Source: Microcebus murinus
Taxonomy: Eukaryota > Chordata > Mammalia > Primates > Cheirogaleidae
Direction of reading: 5' to 3'
DNA length: 64,000 bases
Assembly: GCF_040939455.1 (NCBI RefSeq)
Contig: NC_134118.1
Coordinates: 77,648,680-77,712,679 of the forward strand
Shown here: one piece after another, positions 10,795 through 22,714 of the stretch
Layout: the number at the start of each line of letters is the position of its first letter
How positions within the stretch are numbered: position 1 is the stretch's first letter
Translations under genes and position numbers: made by a program
The notes under the pieces: model-generated
The model's database searches: none
What the model was told of the DNA's origin: nothing
Seen by the model: the letters and a program-made list of their open reading frames with translations, nothing else

Positions 10795-13014
10795 GGACAC
10801 AGCCAGATCCGCACTGCACCCTGCCTGACCGTCTGCTGTGGGTGAGTGGACACAGCCAGGTCCGCACTGCGCCCTGCCTGCCTGTCACCCGTGGGCGAGT
10901 GGACACAGCCAGATCCGCACTGCACCCTGCCTACCCGTCTCCCGTAGGCGAGTGGACACAGCCAGATCCGCACTGCGCCCTGCCTGCCAGTCTCCCGTGT
11001 GTGAGTGGACACAGCCAGATCCGCACTGCGCCCTGACTGCCCGTCTGTCGTGGGCGAGTGGACACAGCCAGATCCGCACTGCGCCCTGCCTGACCGTCTG
11101 CCGTGGGTGAGTGGACAAGCCAGATCCACACTGCGCCCTGCCTGTCCGTCTGCCGTGGGCGAGTGGACACAGCCAGATCCGCACTGCGCCCTGCCTGACC
11201 GTCTGCCGTGGGTGAGTGGACACAGCCAGATCCGCACTGCCCCCTGCCTGACCGTCTGCCGTGGGTGAGTGGACACAGCCAGATCCACACTGCGCCCTGC
11301 CTGACCGCCTGCCGTGGGTGAGTGGACACAGCCAGATCCACACTGCGTCCTGCCTGTCCGTCTGCCGTGGGTGAGTGGACACAGCCAGATCCGCACTGCG
11401 CCCTGCCTGACCGTCTCCCGTGGGTGAGTGGACACAGCCAGATCCGCACTGCGCCCTGCCTGCCCGTCTCCCGTGGGTGAGTGGACACAGCCAGATCCGC
11501 ACTGCACCTTGCCTGCCCGTCTCCCGTCAGTGAGTGGACACAGCCAGATCCGCACTGCGCGCTGCCTGCCCGTCTCCCATGGGCATGTGGAAACAGCCAG
11601 ATCCGCACTGCGCGCTGCCTGCTCTTCTGTCGTGGGCGAGTGGACACAGCCATATCCGCATTGCGCCCTGCCTGCCCGTCTGCCGTGGGTGAGTGGACAC
11701 AGCCAGATCCACACTGCGCCCTGCCTGCCCGTCTGCCGTGGGTGAGTGGACACAGACAGATCCGCACTGCGCCCTGCCTGACCCTCTCCCGTGGGTGAGT
11801 GGACACAGCCAGATCCGCACTGCGCCCTGCCTGCCCGTCTCCCGTGGGCGAGTGGACACAGCCAGATCCACACTGCGCCCTGCCTGCCCGTCTCCCGTGG
11901 GCGAGTGGACACAGCCAGATCCGCACTGCGCGCTGCCTACCCGTCTCCCGTGGGCGAGTGGACACAGCCAGATCCGCACTGCGCCCTGCCTGCCCGTCTG
12001 TCGTGGGCGAGTGGACACAGCCATATCTGCACTACGCCCTGCCTGACCGTCTGCCGTGGGTGAGTGGACTCCGCCAGATCCACACTGCGCCCTGCCTGCC
12101 CGTCTGCCGTGGGTGAGCGGACACAGCCAGATCCGCACTGCGCACTGCGTGACCATCTGCCGTGGGTGAGTGGACACAGCCAGATCCGCACTGCGCCCTG
12201 CCTGACCGCCTGTCGTGGGTGAGTGGACACAGCCAGATCCGCACTGCGCCCTGCCTGCCCGTCTGCCGTGGGTGAGTGGACACAGCCAGATCCGCACTGC
12301 GCCTTGCCTGCCCGTCTCACGTGGGAGAGTGGACACAGCCAGATCCGCACTGCGCCCTACCTGCCCGTCTCCCGTGGGTGAGTGGACACACCAGATCCGC
12401 ACTGCACCCTGCCTGACCGTCCTTCGTGGGTGAGTGGACACCGCCAGATCCGCACTGCGCCTTGCCTGCCCGTCTCCCGTGGGTGAGTGGACACAGCCAG
12501 ATCCGCACTGCGCCCTGCCTGCCCGTCTTCCGTCAGTGAGTGGACACAGCCAGATCCGCACTGCGCCCTGCCTGCCCGTCTCCCGTGGGTGAGTGGACAC
12601 AGTCAGATCCGCACTGCGCGCTGCCTGCCCGTCTCCCGTGGGCGAGTGGACACAGCCAGATCCGCACTGCGCCCTGCCTGCCCGTCTGTCGTGGCCGAGT
12701 GGACACAGCCAGATCCGCACTGCGCACTGCCTGACCGTCTGCCGTGGGTGAGTGGACACAGCCAGATCCGCACTGCGCCCTGCCTGACCGCCTGCCGTGG
12801 GCGAGTGGACACAGCCAGATCCGCACTGCGCTCTGCCTGACCGTCTGCCGTGGGTGAGTGGACACAGCCAGATCCACACTGCGCCCTGCCTGCCCGTCTG
12901 CCGTGGGCGAGTGGACACAGCCAGATCCGCACTGCGCCCTGCCTGACCGTCTGCCGTGGGTGAGTGGACACAGCCAGATCCGCACTGCGCCCTGCCTGAC
13001 CGCCTGCCGTGGGT
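10795..13014. repeat. 2.2-kb duplicated segment inside B1, copy 2
   Basis: This is the downstream partner of 7,036-9,255. It shares the GGACAAGCC one-base deletion at 11,113 and the GGACACACCAG two-base deletion near 12,386, so both deletions predate the duplication. It ends at the first GTGGGCACAGACAG marker (13,009), where the 40-monomer series starts. Confidence 0.83.
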
Positions 13015-15285
13015 GAGTGGGCACAGACAGATCCGCACTGCGCCCTGCCTGCCCGTGTCCCGTGGGCGAGTGGACACAGCCAGATCCACACTGCGCCCTG
13101 CCTGCCTTCGGCCGTGGGTGATTGGACACAGCCAGATCCTCACTGCGCCCTGCCTGACCGTCTGCCGTGGGTGAGTGGACACAGCCAGATCCACACTGCG
13201 CCCTGCCTGCCCGTCTGCCGTGGGTGAGTGGACACAGCACGATCCGCACTGCGCCCTGCCTGACCGTCTGCCGTGGGTGAGTGGACACAGCCAGATCCGC
13301 ACTGCGCCCTGCCTACCGTCTGCTGTGGGTGAGTGGACACAGCCAGATCCACACTGCACCCTGCCTGCCCGTCTGCCGTGGGCGAGTGGACACAGCCAGA
13401 TCCGCACTGCACCCTGCCTGACCGTCTGCCGTGGGTGAGTGGACACAGCCAGATCCGCACTGCGCGCTGCCTGCTTGTCTGTCGTGGGCGAGTGGACACA
13501 GCCATATCCGCACTGCGCCCTGCCTGCCCGTCTGCCGTGGGTGAGTGTACACAGCCAGATCCACACTGCACCCTGCCTGCCCGTCTGCCGTGGGTGAGTG
13601 GACACAGACAGATCCGCACTGCGCCCTGCCTGACCCTCTCCCGTGGGTGAGTGGACACAGCCAGATCCGCACTGCGCCCTTCCTGCCCGTCTCCCGTGGG
13701 CGAGTGGACACAGCCAGATCCACACTGCGCCCTGCCTGCCCGTCTCCCGTGGGCGAGTGGACACAGCCAGATCCGCACTGCGCGCTGCCTACCCGTCTCC
13801 CGTGGGCGAGTGGACACAGCCATATCCGCACTGCGCGCTGCCTGCCCGTCTGTCGTGGGCGAGTGGACACAGCCATATCTGCACTACGCCCTGCCTGACC
13901 GTCTGCCGTGGGTGAGTGGACTCCGCCAGATCCACACTGCGCCCTGCCTGCCCGTCTGCCGTGGGTGAGCGGACACAGCCAGATCCGCACTGCGCACTGC
14001 CTGACCATCTGCCGTGGGTGAGTGGACACAGCCAGATCCGCACTGCGCCCTGCCTGACCGCCTGTCGTGGGTGAGTGGACACAGCCAGATCCGCACTGCA
14101 CCCTGCCTGACCGTCCTTCGTGGGTGAGTGGACACTGCCAGATCCGCACTGCGCCTTGCCTGCCCGTCTCCCGTGGGTGAGTGGACACAGCCAGATCCGC
14201 ACTGCGCCCTGCCAGCCCGTCTTCCGTCAGTGAGTGGACACAGCCAGATCCGCACTGCGCCCTGCCTGCCCGTCTCCCGTGGGTGAGTGGACACAGTCAG
14301 ATCCGCACTGCGCGCTGCCTGCCCGTCTTCCGTGGGCGAGTGGACACAGCCAGATCCGCACTGCGCCCTGCCTGCCCGTCTGTCGTGGCCGAGTGGACAC
14401 AGCCAGATCCGCACTGCGCACTGCCTGACCGTCTGCCGTGGGTGAGTGGACACAGCCAGATCCGCACTGCGCCCTGCCTGCCCGTCTCCCGTCAGTGAGT
14501 GGACACAGCCAGTTCCGCACTGCGCGCTGCCTGCCCGTCTGTCGTGGGCGAGTGTACACAGCCATATCCGCACTGCACCCTGCCTGCCCGTCTGCCGTGG
14601 GTGAGTGGACACAACCGGATCCACACTGCGCCCTGCCTGCCCGTCAGCCGTGGGCGAGCGGACATAGCCAGATCCGCACTGCGCACTGCCTGACCGTCTG
14701 CCGTGGGTGAGTGGACACTGCCGGATCCGCACTGCGCCCTGCCTGACCGCCTGTCGTGGGTGAGTGGACACAGCCAGATCCGCACTGCGCCCTGCCTGCC
14801 CGTCTCCGGTCAGTGAGTGGACACAGCCAGATCCGCACTGCGCCCTGCCTGCCCGTCTCCCGTGGGCGAGTGGACACAGCCAGATCCACACTGCGCCCTG
14901 CCTGCCCGTCTCCCGTGGGCGAGTGGACACAGCCAGATCCGCACTGCGCGCTGCCTACCCGTCTCCCGTGGGCGAGTGGACACAGCCAGATCCGCACTGC
15001 GCGCTGCCTGCCCGTCTGTCGTGGGCGAGTGGACACAGCCATATCTGCACTACGCCCTGCCTGACCGTCTGCCGTGGGTGAGTGGACTCCGCCAGATCCA
15101 CACTGCGCCCTGCCTGCCCGTCTGCCGTGGGTGAGCGGACACAGCCAGATCCGCACTGCGCACTGCGTGACCATCTGCCGTGGGCGAGTGGACACAGCCA
15201 GATCCGCACTGCGCCCTGCCTGACCGTCTGCCGTGGGTGAGTGGACACAGCCAGATCCGCACTGCGCCCTGCCTGACCGCCTGCC
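13009..15285. repeat. About-43-monomer higher-order unit, copy 1
   Basis: The unit begins at GGGTGAGTGGGCACAGACAG and runs 2,277 bp to the next such marker. Order of markers: GGCCGTGGGTGATTGG, CAGCACGATCC, a monomer with one base lost (CTGCCTACCGTC near 13,311), CTGCTTGTCTGTCGTGGG, GACACAGACAG, CATATCTGCACTACG, CCTTCGTGGG, CTGCCAGCCCGTCTTCC. The stretch 13,175-13,640 matches 15,453-15,918 at 2,278 bp. The copy near 13,105 (CTGCCTTCGGCC) is shorter than the CTGCTCTTCGGCC found elsewhere. Confidence 0.75.
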
Positions 15286-17400
15286 GTGGGTGAGTGGGCA
15301 CAGACAGATCCGCACTGCGCCCTGCCTGCCCGTGTCCCGTGGGCGAGTGGACACAGCCAGATCCACACTGCGCCCTGCCTGCTCTTCGGCCGTGGGTGAT
15401 TGGACACAGCCAGATCCTCACTGCGCCCTGCCTGACCGTCTGCCGTGGGTGAGTGGACACAGCCAGATCCACACTGCGCCCTGCCTGCCCGTCTGCCGTG
15501 GGTGAGTGGACACAGCACGATCCGCACTGCGCCCTGCCTAACCGTCTGCCGTGGGTGAGTGGACACAGCCAGATCCGCACTGCGCCCTGCCTACCGTCTG
15601 CTGTGGGTGAGTGGACACAGCCAGATCCACACTGCACCCTGCCTGCCCGTCTGCCGTGGGCGAGTGGACACAGCCAGATCCGCACTGCACCCTGCCTGAC
15701 CGTCTGCCGTGGGTGAGTGGACACAGCCAGATCCGCACTGTGCGCTGCCTGCTTGTCTGTCGTGGGCGAGTGGACACAGCCATATCCGCACTGCGCCCTG
15801 CCTGCCCGTCTGCCGTGGGTGAGTGGACACAGCCAGATCCACACTGCGCCCTGCCTGCCCGTCTGCCGTGGGTGAGTGGACACAGACAGATCCGCACTGC
15901 GCCCTGCCTGACCCTCTCCCGTGGGTGAGTGGACACAGCCAGATCCACACTGCGCCCGGCCTGCCCGTCTCCCGTGGGCGAGTGGACACAGCCAGATCCG
16001 CACTGCGCGCTGCCTACCCGTCTCCCGTGGGCGAGTGGACACAGCCAGATCCGCACTGCGCGCTGCCTGCCCGTCTGTCGTGGGCGAGTGGACACAGCCA
16101 TATCTGCACTACGCCCTGCCTGACCGTCTGCCGTGGGTGAGTGGACTCCGCCAGATCCACACTGCGCCCTGCCTGCCCGTCTGCCGTGGGTGAGCGGACA
16201 CAGCCAGATCCGCACTGCGCACTGCCTGACCATCTGCCGTGGGTGAGTGGACACAGCCAGATCCGCACTGCGCCCTGCCTGACCGCCTGTCGTGGGTGAG
16301 TGGACACAGCCAGATCCGCACTGCGCCCTGCCTGCCCGTCTGCCGTGGGTGATGGACACAGCCAGATCCGCACTGCGCCTTGCCTGCCCGTCTCACGTGG
16401 GTGAGTGGACACAGCCAGATCCGCACTGCGCCCTACCTGCCCGTCTCCCGTGGGTGAGTGGACACACCAGATCCGCACTGCACCCTGCCTGACCGTCCTT
16501 CGTGGGTGAGTGGACACTGCCAGATCCGCACTGCGCCTTGCCTGCCCGTCTCCCGTGGGTGAGTGGACACAGCCAGATCCGCACTGCGCCCTGCCAGCCC
16601 GTCTTCCGACAGTGAGTGGACACAGCCAGATCCGCACTGCGCCCTGCCTGCCCGTCTCCCGTGGGTGAGTGGACACAGTCAGATCCGCACTGCGCGCTGC
16701 CTGCCCGTCTCCCGTGGGCGAGTGGACACAGCCAGATCCGCACTGCGCTTTGCCTGCCCGTCTCCCGTGGGTGAGTGGACACAACAGATCCGTACTGCAC
16801 CCTGCCTGACCGTCCTTCGTGGGTGAGTGGACACCGCCAGATCCGCACTGCGCCTTGCCTGCCCGTCTCCCGTGGGTGAGTGGACACAGCCAGATCCGCA
16901 CTGCGCCCTGCCTGCCCGTCTTCCGTCAGTGAGTGGACACAGCGAGATCCGCACTGCGCCCTGCCTGCCCGTCTCCCGTGGGTGAGTGGACACAGTCAGA
17001 TCCGCACTGCGCGCTGCCTGCCCGTCTCCCGTGGGCGAGTGGACACAGCCAGATCCGCACTGCGCCCTGCCTGCCCGTCTGTCGTGGCCGAGTGGACACA
17101 GCCAGATCCGCACTGCGCACTGCCTGACCGTCTGCCGTGGGTGAGTGGACACAGCCAGATCCGCACTGCGCCCTGCCTGACCGCCTGCCGTGGGCGAGTG
17201 GACACAGCCAGATCCGCACTGCGCTCTGCCTGACCGTCTGCCGTGGGTGAGTGGACACAGCCAGATCCACACTGCGCCCTGCCTGCCCGTCTGCCGTGGG
17301 CGATGGACACAGCCAGATCCGCACTGCGCCCTGCCTGACCGTCTGCCGTGGGTGAGTGGACACAGCCAGATCCGCACTGCGCCCTGCCTCACCGCCTGCC
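15286..17400. repeat. About-40-monomer higher-order unit, copy 2
   Basis: This unit starts with the same GGGCACAGACAG marker and keeps the marker order of copy 1. One monomer is missing near 15,930 and extra monomers lie between 16,200 and 16,560, so the displacement from copy 1 changes from 2,278 to 2,225 to 2,382 bp. It includes odd short monomers GGGTGATGGAC (16,349) and GGGCGATGGAC (17,298) and a private variant CTTCCGACAGTG (near 16,604). Confidence 0.75.
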
Positions 17401-18618
17401 GTGGGTGAGTGGGCACAGACAGATCCGCACTGCGCCCTGCCTGCCCGTCTCCCGTGGGCGAGTGGACACAGCCAGATCCACACTGCGCCCTGCCTGCTCT
17501 TCGGCCGTGGGTGATTGGACACAGCCAGATCCTCACTGCGCCCTGCCTGACCGTCTGCCGTGGGTGAGTGGACACAGCCAGATCCACACTGCGCCCTGCC
17601 TGCCCGTCTGCCGTGGGTGAGTGGACACAGCACGATCCGCACTGCGCCCTGCCTGACCGTCTGCCGTGGGTGAGTGGACACAGCCAGATCCGCACTGCGC
17701 CCTGCCTACCGTCTGCTGTGGGTGAGTGGACACAGCCAGATCCACACTGCACCCTGCCTGCCCGTCTGCCGTGGGCGAGTGGACACAGCCAGATCCGCAC
17801 TGCACCCTGCCTGACCGTCTGCCGTGGGTGAGTGGACACAGCCAGATCCGCACTGCGCGCTGCCTGCTTGTCTGTCGTGGGCAAGTGGACACAGCCATAT
17901 CCGCACTGCGCCCTGCCTGCCCGTCTGCCGTGGGTGAGTGGACACAGCCAGATCCACACTGCGCCCTGCCTGCCCGTCTGCCGTGGGTGAGTGGACACAG
18001 ACAGATCCGCACTGCGCCCTGCCTGACCCTCTCCCGTGGGTGAGTGGACACAGCCAGATCCGCACTGCGCCCTTCCTGCCCGTCTCCCATGGGCGAGTGG
18101 ACACAGCCAGATCCACACTGCGCCCTGCCTGCCCGTCTCCCGTGGGCGAGTGGACACAGCCAGATCCGCACTGCGCGCTGCCTACCCGTCTCCCGTGGGC
18201 GAGTGGACACAGCCAGATCCGCACTGCGCGCTGCCTGCCCGTCTGTCGTGGGCGAGTGGACACAGCCATATCTGCACTACGCCCTGCCTGACCGTCTGCC
18301 GTGGGTGAGTGGACTCCGCCAGATCCACACTGCGCCCTGCCTGCCCGTCTGCCGTGGGTGAGCGGACACAGCCAGATCCGCACTGCGCACTGCCTGACCA
18401 TCTGCCGTGGGTGAGTGGACACAGCCAGATCCGCACTGCGCCCTGCCTGACCGCCTGTCGTGGGTGAGTGGACACAGCCAGATCCGCACTGCGCCCTGCC
18501 TGCCCGTCTGCCGTGGGTGACGGACACAGCCAGATCCGCACTGCGCCTTGCCTGCCCGTCTCACGTGGGTGAGTGGACACAGCCAGATCCGCACTGCGCC
18601 CTGCCTGACCGCCTGCCG
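17401..18618. repeat. About-40-monomer higher-order unit, copy 3 (truncated)
   Basis: This copy is colinear with 15,286-16,560 at 2,115 bp and then 2,168 bp displacement (one monomer more here), but stops after 1,218 bp at the next GGGCACAGACAG marker (18,619). It carries GGGTGACGGAC (18,516), a one-base-short monomer that recurs at 56,713 and 60,789. Confidence 0.73.
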
Positions 18619-18739
18619 TGGGTGAGTGGGCACAGACAGATCCGCACTGCGCCCTGCCTGCCCGTCTCCCGTGGGCGAGTGGACACAGCCAGATCCACAC
18701 TGCGCCCTGCCTGCTCTTCGGCCGTGGGTGATTGGACAC
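18619..18739. repeat. Short link of B/higher-order type before C1
   Basis: About two monomers begin a fourth higher-order unit (GGGCACAGACAG, then CTGCTCTTCGGCC and GTGATTGG). The sequence then passes into the duplicated C segment. Nothing else is present. Confidence 0.6.
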
Positions 18740-21700
18740 AGCCAGATCCTCACTGCGCCCTGCCTGACCGTCTGCCGTGGGTGAGTGCACACAACCAGAT
18801 CCACACTGCGCCCTGCCTGCCCGTCTGCCGTGGGTGAGTGGACACAGCACGATCCGCACTGCGCCCTGCCTGACCGTCTGCCGTGGGTGAGTGGACACAG
18901 CCAGATCCGCACTGCGCCCTGCCTGACCGTCTGCTGTGGGTGAGTGGACACAGCCAGATCCACACTGCACCCTGCCAGCCCGTCTGCCGTGGGCGAGTGG
19001 ACACAGCCAGATCCGCACTGCACCCTGCCTGACCGTCTGCTGTGGGTGAGTGGACACAGCCAGATCCGCACTGCGCCCTGCCTGACCGCCTGCCGTGGGC
19101 GAGTGGACACAGCCAGATCCGCACTGCGCCCTGCCTGCCCGTCACCCGTGGGCGAGTGGACACAGCCAGATCCGCACTGCACCCTGCCTGCCCGTCTCCC
19201 GTAGGCGAGTGGACACAGCCAGATCCGCACTGCGCCCTGCCTGCCGGTCTCCCGTGTGTGAGTGGACACAGCCAGATCCGCACTGCGCCCTGACTGCCCG
19301 TCTGCCGTGGGCGAGTGGACACAGCCAGATCCGCACTGCGCCCTGCCTGACCGTCTGCCGTGGGTGAGTGGACACAGCCAGATCCACACTGCGCCCTGCC
19401 TGTCCGTCTGCCGTGGGCGAGTGGACACAGCCAGATCCGCACTGCGCCCTGCCTGACCGTCTGCCGTGGGTGAGTGGACACAGCCAGATCCGCACTGCGC
19501 CCTGCCTGACCGTCTCCCGTGGGTGAGTGGACACAGCCAGATCCGCACTGCGCCCTTCCTGACCGTCTGCCGTGGGTGAGTGGACACAGCCAGATCCACA
19601 CTGCGCCCTGCCTGCCCGTCTGCCGTGGGTGAGTGGACACAGCCAGATCCGCACTGCGCCCTGCCTGACCGTCTCCCGTGGGTGAGTGGACACAGCCAGA
19701 TCCGCACTGCGCCCTGCCTGACCGTCTGCCGTGGGCGAGTGGACACAGCCAGATCCGCACTGCGCGCTGCCTGCTTGTCTGTCGTGGGCGAGTGGACACA
19801 GCCATATCCGCACTGCGCCCTGCCTGCCCGTCTGCCGTGGGTGAGTGGACACAGCCAGATCCACACTGCGCCCTGCCTGCCCGTCTGCCGTGGGTGAGTG
19901 GACACAGACAGATCCGCACTGCGCCCTGCCTGACCCTCTCCCGTGGGTGAGTGGACACAGCCAGATCCGCACTGCGCCCTGCCTGCCTGTCTCCCGTGGG
20001 CGAGTGGACACAGCCAGATCCACACTGCGCCCTGCCTGCCCGTCTCCCGTGGGCGAGTGGACACAGCCAGATCCGCACTGTGCGCTGCCTACCCGTCTCC
20101 CGTGGGCGAGTGGACACAGCCAGATCCGCACTGCGCGCTGCCTGCCCGTCTGTCGTAGGCGAGTGGACACAGCCATATCTGCACTACGCCCTGCCTGACC
20201 GTCTGCCGTGGGTGAGTGGACACCGCCAGATCCACACTGCGCCCTGCCTGCCCGTCTGCCGTGGGTGAGCGGACACAGCCAGATCCGCACTGCGCACTGC
20301 CTGACCATCTGCCGTGGGTGAGTGGACACAGCCAGATCCGCACTGCGCCCTGCCTGACCGCCTGTCGTGGGTGAGTGGACACAGCCAGATCCGCACTGCG
20401 CCCTGCCTGACCGTCTGTCGTGGGTGAGTGGACACAGCCAGATCCGCACTGCGCCCTGCCTGCCCGTCTGCCGTGGGTGAGTGGACACAGCCAGATCCGC
20501 ACTGCGCCTTGCCTGCCCGTCTCACGTGGGTGAGTGGACACAGCCAGATCCGCACTGCGCCCTACCTGCCCGTCTCCCGTGGGTGAGTGGACACAGCCAG
20601 ATCCGCACTGCACCCTGCCTGACCGTCCTTCGTGGGTGAGTGGACACCGCCAGATCCGCACTGCGCCCTGCCTGACCGCCTGCCGTGGGCGAGTGGACAC
20701 AGCCAGATCCGCACTGCGCTCTGCCTGACCGTCTGCCGTGGGTGAGTGGACACAGCCAGATACACACTGCGCCCTGCCTGCCCGTCTGCCGTGGGCGAGT
20801 GGACACAGCCAGATCCGTACTGCGCCCTGCCTGCCCGTCTGCCGTGGGTCAGTGGACATAGCCAGATCCACACAGCACCGTCTCTGCCCGTCTTCCGTGG
20901 GTGAGTGGACACAGCCAGATCCGCACTGCGCCCTGCATGCCCGTCTCCCGTGGGTGAGTGGACACAGCCAGATCCGCACTGCGCCCTGCCTGCCCGTCTC
21001 CCGTGGGTGAGTAGACACAGCCAGATCCGGACTGCGCCCTGCCTGCCCGTCTCCCGTGGGTGAGTGGACACAGCCAGATCCGCACTGCGCCCTGCCTTCC
21101 CGTCTGCCGTGGGTCAGTGGACATAGCCAGATCCACACAGCACACTCTCTGCCCGTCTCATGTGGGTGAGTGGACACAGCCAGATCCACACTGCGCCTTG
21201 CCTGCCCGTCTCCCCTGGGTGAGTGGACACAGCCAGATCCGCACTGCGCCCTGCCTGCCCGTCTGCCGTGGGTCAGTGGACATAGCCAGATCCGCACTGC
21301 GCCCTGCCTGCCCGTCTCCCATGGTTGACTGGACACAGCCAGATCCGCACTGCACCCTGCCTGCCCGTCTCCCGTGGGTGAGTGGACACAACCAGATCCG
21401 CACTGCGCCCTGCCTGCCCGTCTCCCGTGGGTGAGTTGACACAGCGAGATCCACACTGCGCCCTGCCTGCCCGTCTGCCGTGGGCGAGTGGACATAGCCA
21501 GATCCGCACTGCGCACTGCCTGACCGTCTGCCGTGGGTGAGTGGACACAGCCAGATCCGCACTGCGCCCTGCCTAACCGCCTGCCGTGGGTGAGTGGACA
21601 CAGCAAGATCCGCACTGCGCCTTGCCTGCCCGTCTCCCGTGCTCGAGTGGACACAGCCACATCCGCACTGCGCCTTTCCTGCCCTTCTGCCGTGGGTGAG

Positions 21701-22714
21701 TGAACACAGCCAGATCCGCACTGCGCCCTGCCTGACCGTCTACCGTGGGTGAGTGGACACAGCCAGATCCGCACTGCGCCCTGCCTGACTGCTTGCCGTG
21801 GGTGAGTGGACACAGCCAGATCCGCACTGCGCCCTGCCTGTCCGTCTGCCGTGGGTGAGTGGACACAGCCAGATCTGCACTGCTCCCTGCCTGCCCTTCT
21901 CCCGTGGGTGAGTGGACACAGCCAGATCCGCACTGCACCTTGCCTGTCTGTCTCCCGTCAGTGAGTGGACACAGCCAGATCCGCACTGCGTCCTGCCTGC
22001 CCGTCTCCCATGGGTGAGTGAACACAGCCAGATCCGTACTGCGCGCTTCCTGCCCGTCTCCAGTGGGCGAGTGGAAACAGCCAGATCCGCACTGCGCGCT
22101 GCCTGCCCGTCTGTCGTGGGCGAGTGGACACAGCCATATCCGCACTGCGCCCTGCCTGCCCGTCTGCCGTGGGTGAGTGGACACAGCCAGATCCACAATG
22201 CGCCCTGCCTGCCCGTCTGCCGTGGGTGAGTGGACACAGCCAGATCCGCACTGCGCCCTGCCTGCCCGTCACCCGTTGGTGAGTGGACACAGCCAGATCC
22301 GCACTGCGCGCTGCCTGACCGTCTCCCGTGGGCGAGTGGACACAGCCAGATCCGCACTGCGCACTGCCTGACCGTCTGCCGTGGGTGAGTCGACACAGCC
22401 AGATCCGCACTGCGCCCTGCCTGACCGCCTGCAGTGGGTGAGTGGACACAGCCAGATCCGCACTGCGCCCTGCCTGCCCGTCTGCCGTGGGCGAGTGGAC
22501 AGAGCCAGATCCGCACTGCGCCCTGCCTGACCGTCTGCCGTGGGTGAGTGGACACAGCCAGATCCGCATTGTGCCCTGCCTGACCGCCTGCCGTGGGTGA
22601 GTGGACACAGCCAGATCCGCACTGCGCCCTGCCTGCCCGTCTCCCGGGGGCGAATGGACACAGCCAAATGCGCACTGCGCCCTGCCTACCCTTCTGCCGG
22701 GGGTGAGTGGACAC
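18740..22714. repeat. Block C1, 75-monomer unit
   Basis: This 3,975-bp unit (75 x 53) is followed head to tail by a shorter copy. Markers include GAGTGCACACAACC (18,785), CAGCACGATCC, CTGACTGCCCG (near 19,290), GTAGGCGAG, CATATCTGCACTACG (20,170), V monomers at 20844 and 21109, CCCATGGTTGACTGG (21,319), CCGTGCTCGAG (21,639), GAGTGAACACAGCC and GTCTCCAGTGGGCG. V monomers reappear here after about 16 kb without any. Confidence 0.82.

Larger units (their letters stand above)
6053..12560. repeat. Block B1 (higher-order domain B, first copy)
   Basis: This block is colinear with 47,158-54,205 (B2). The displacement is 41,105 bp at the left end, 41,793 bp after a 13-monomer insertion in B2, 41,687-41,688 bp after a two-monomer loss, and 41,635 bp after a last one-monomer loss near 53,930. 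B-type markers are CCTTCGTGGG followed by GGACACCGCC (6014 just before the block, then 8661, 9825, 12418), CAGCCATATCTGCACTACG (about 8260, 9427, 12020), the one-base deletion GGACAAGCC (7354, 11113) and the two-base deletion GGACACACCAG (8627, 9792, 12386). No V monomer occurs here. Internal duplications are listed separately. Confidence 0.85.
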
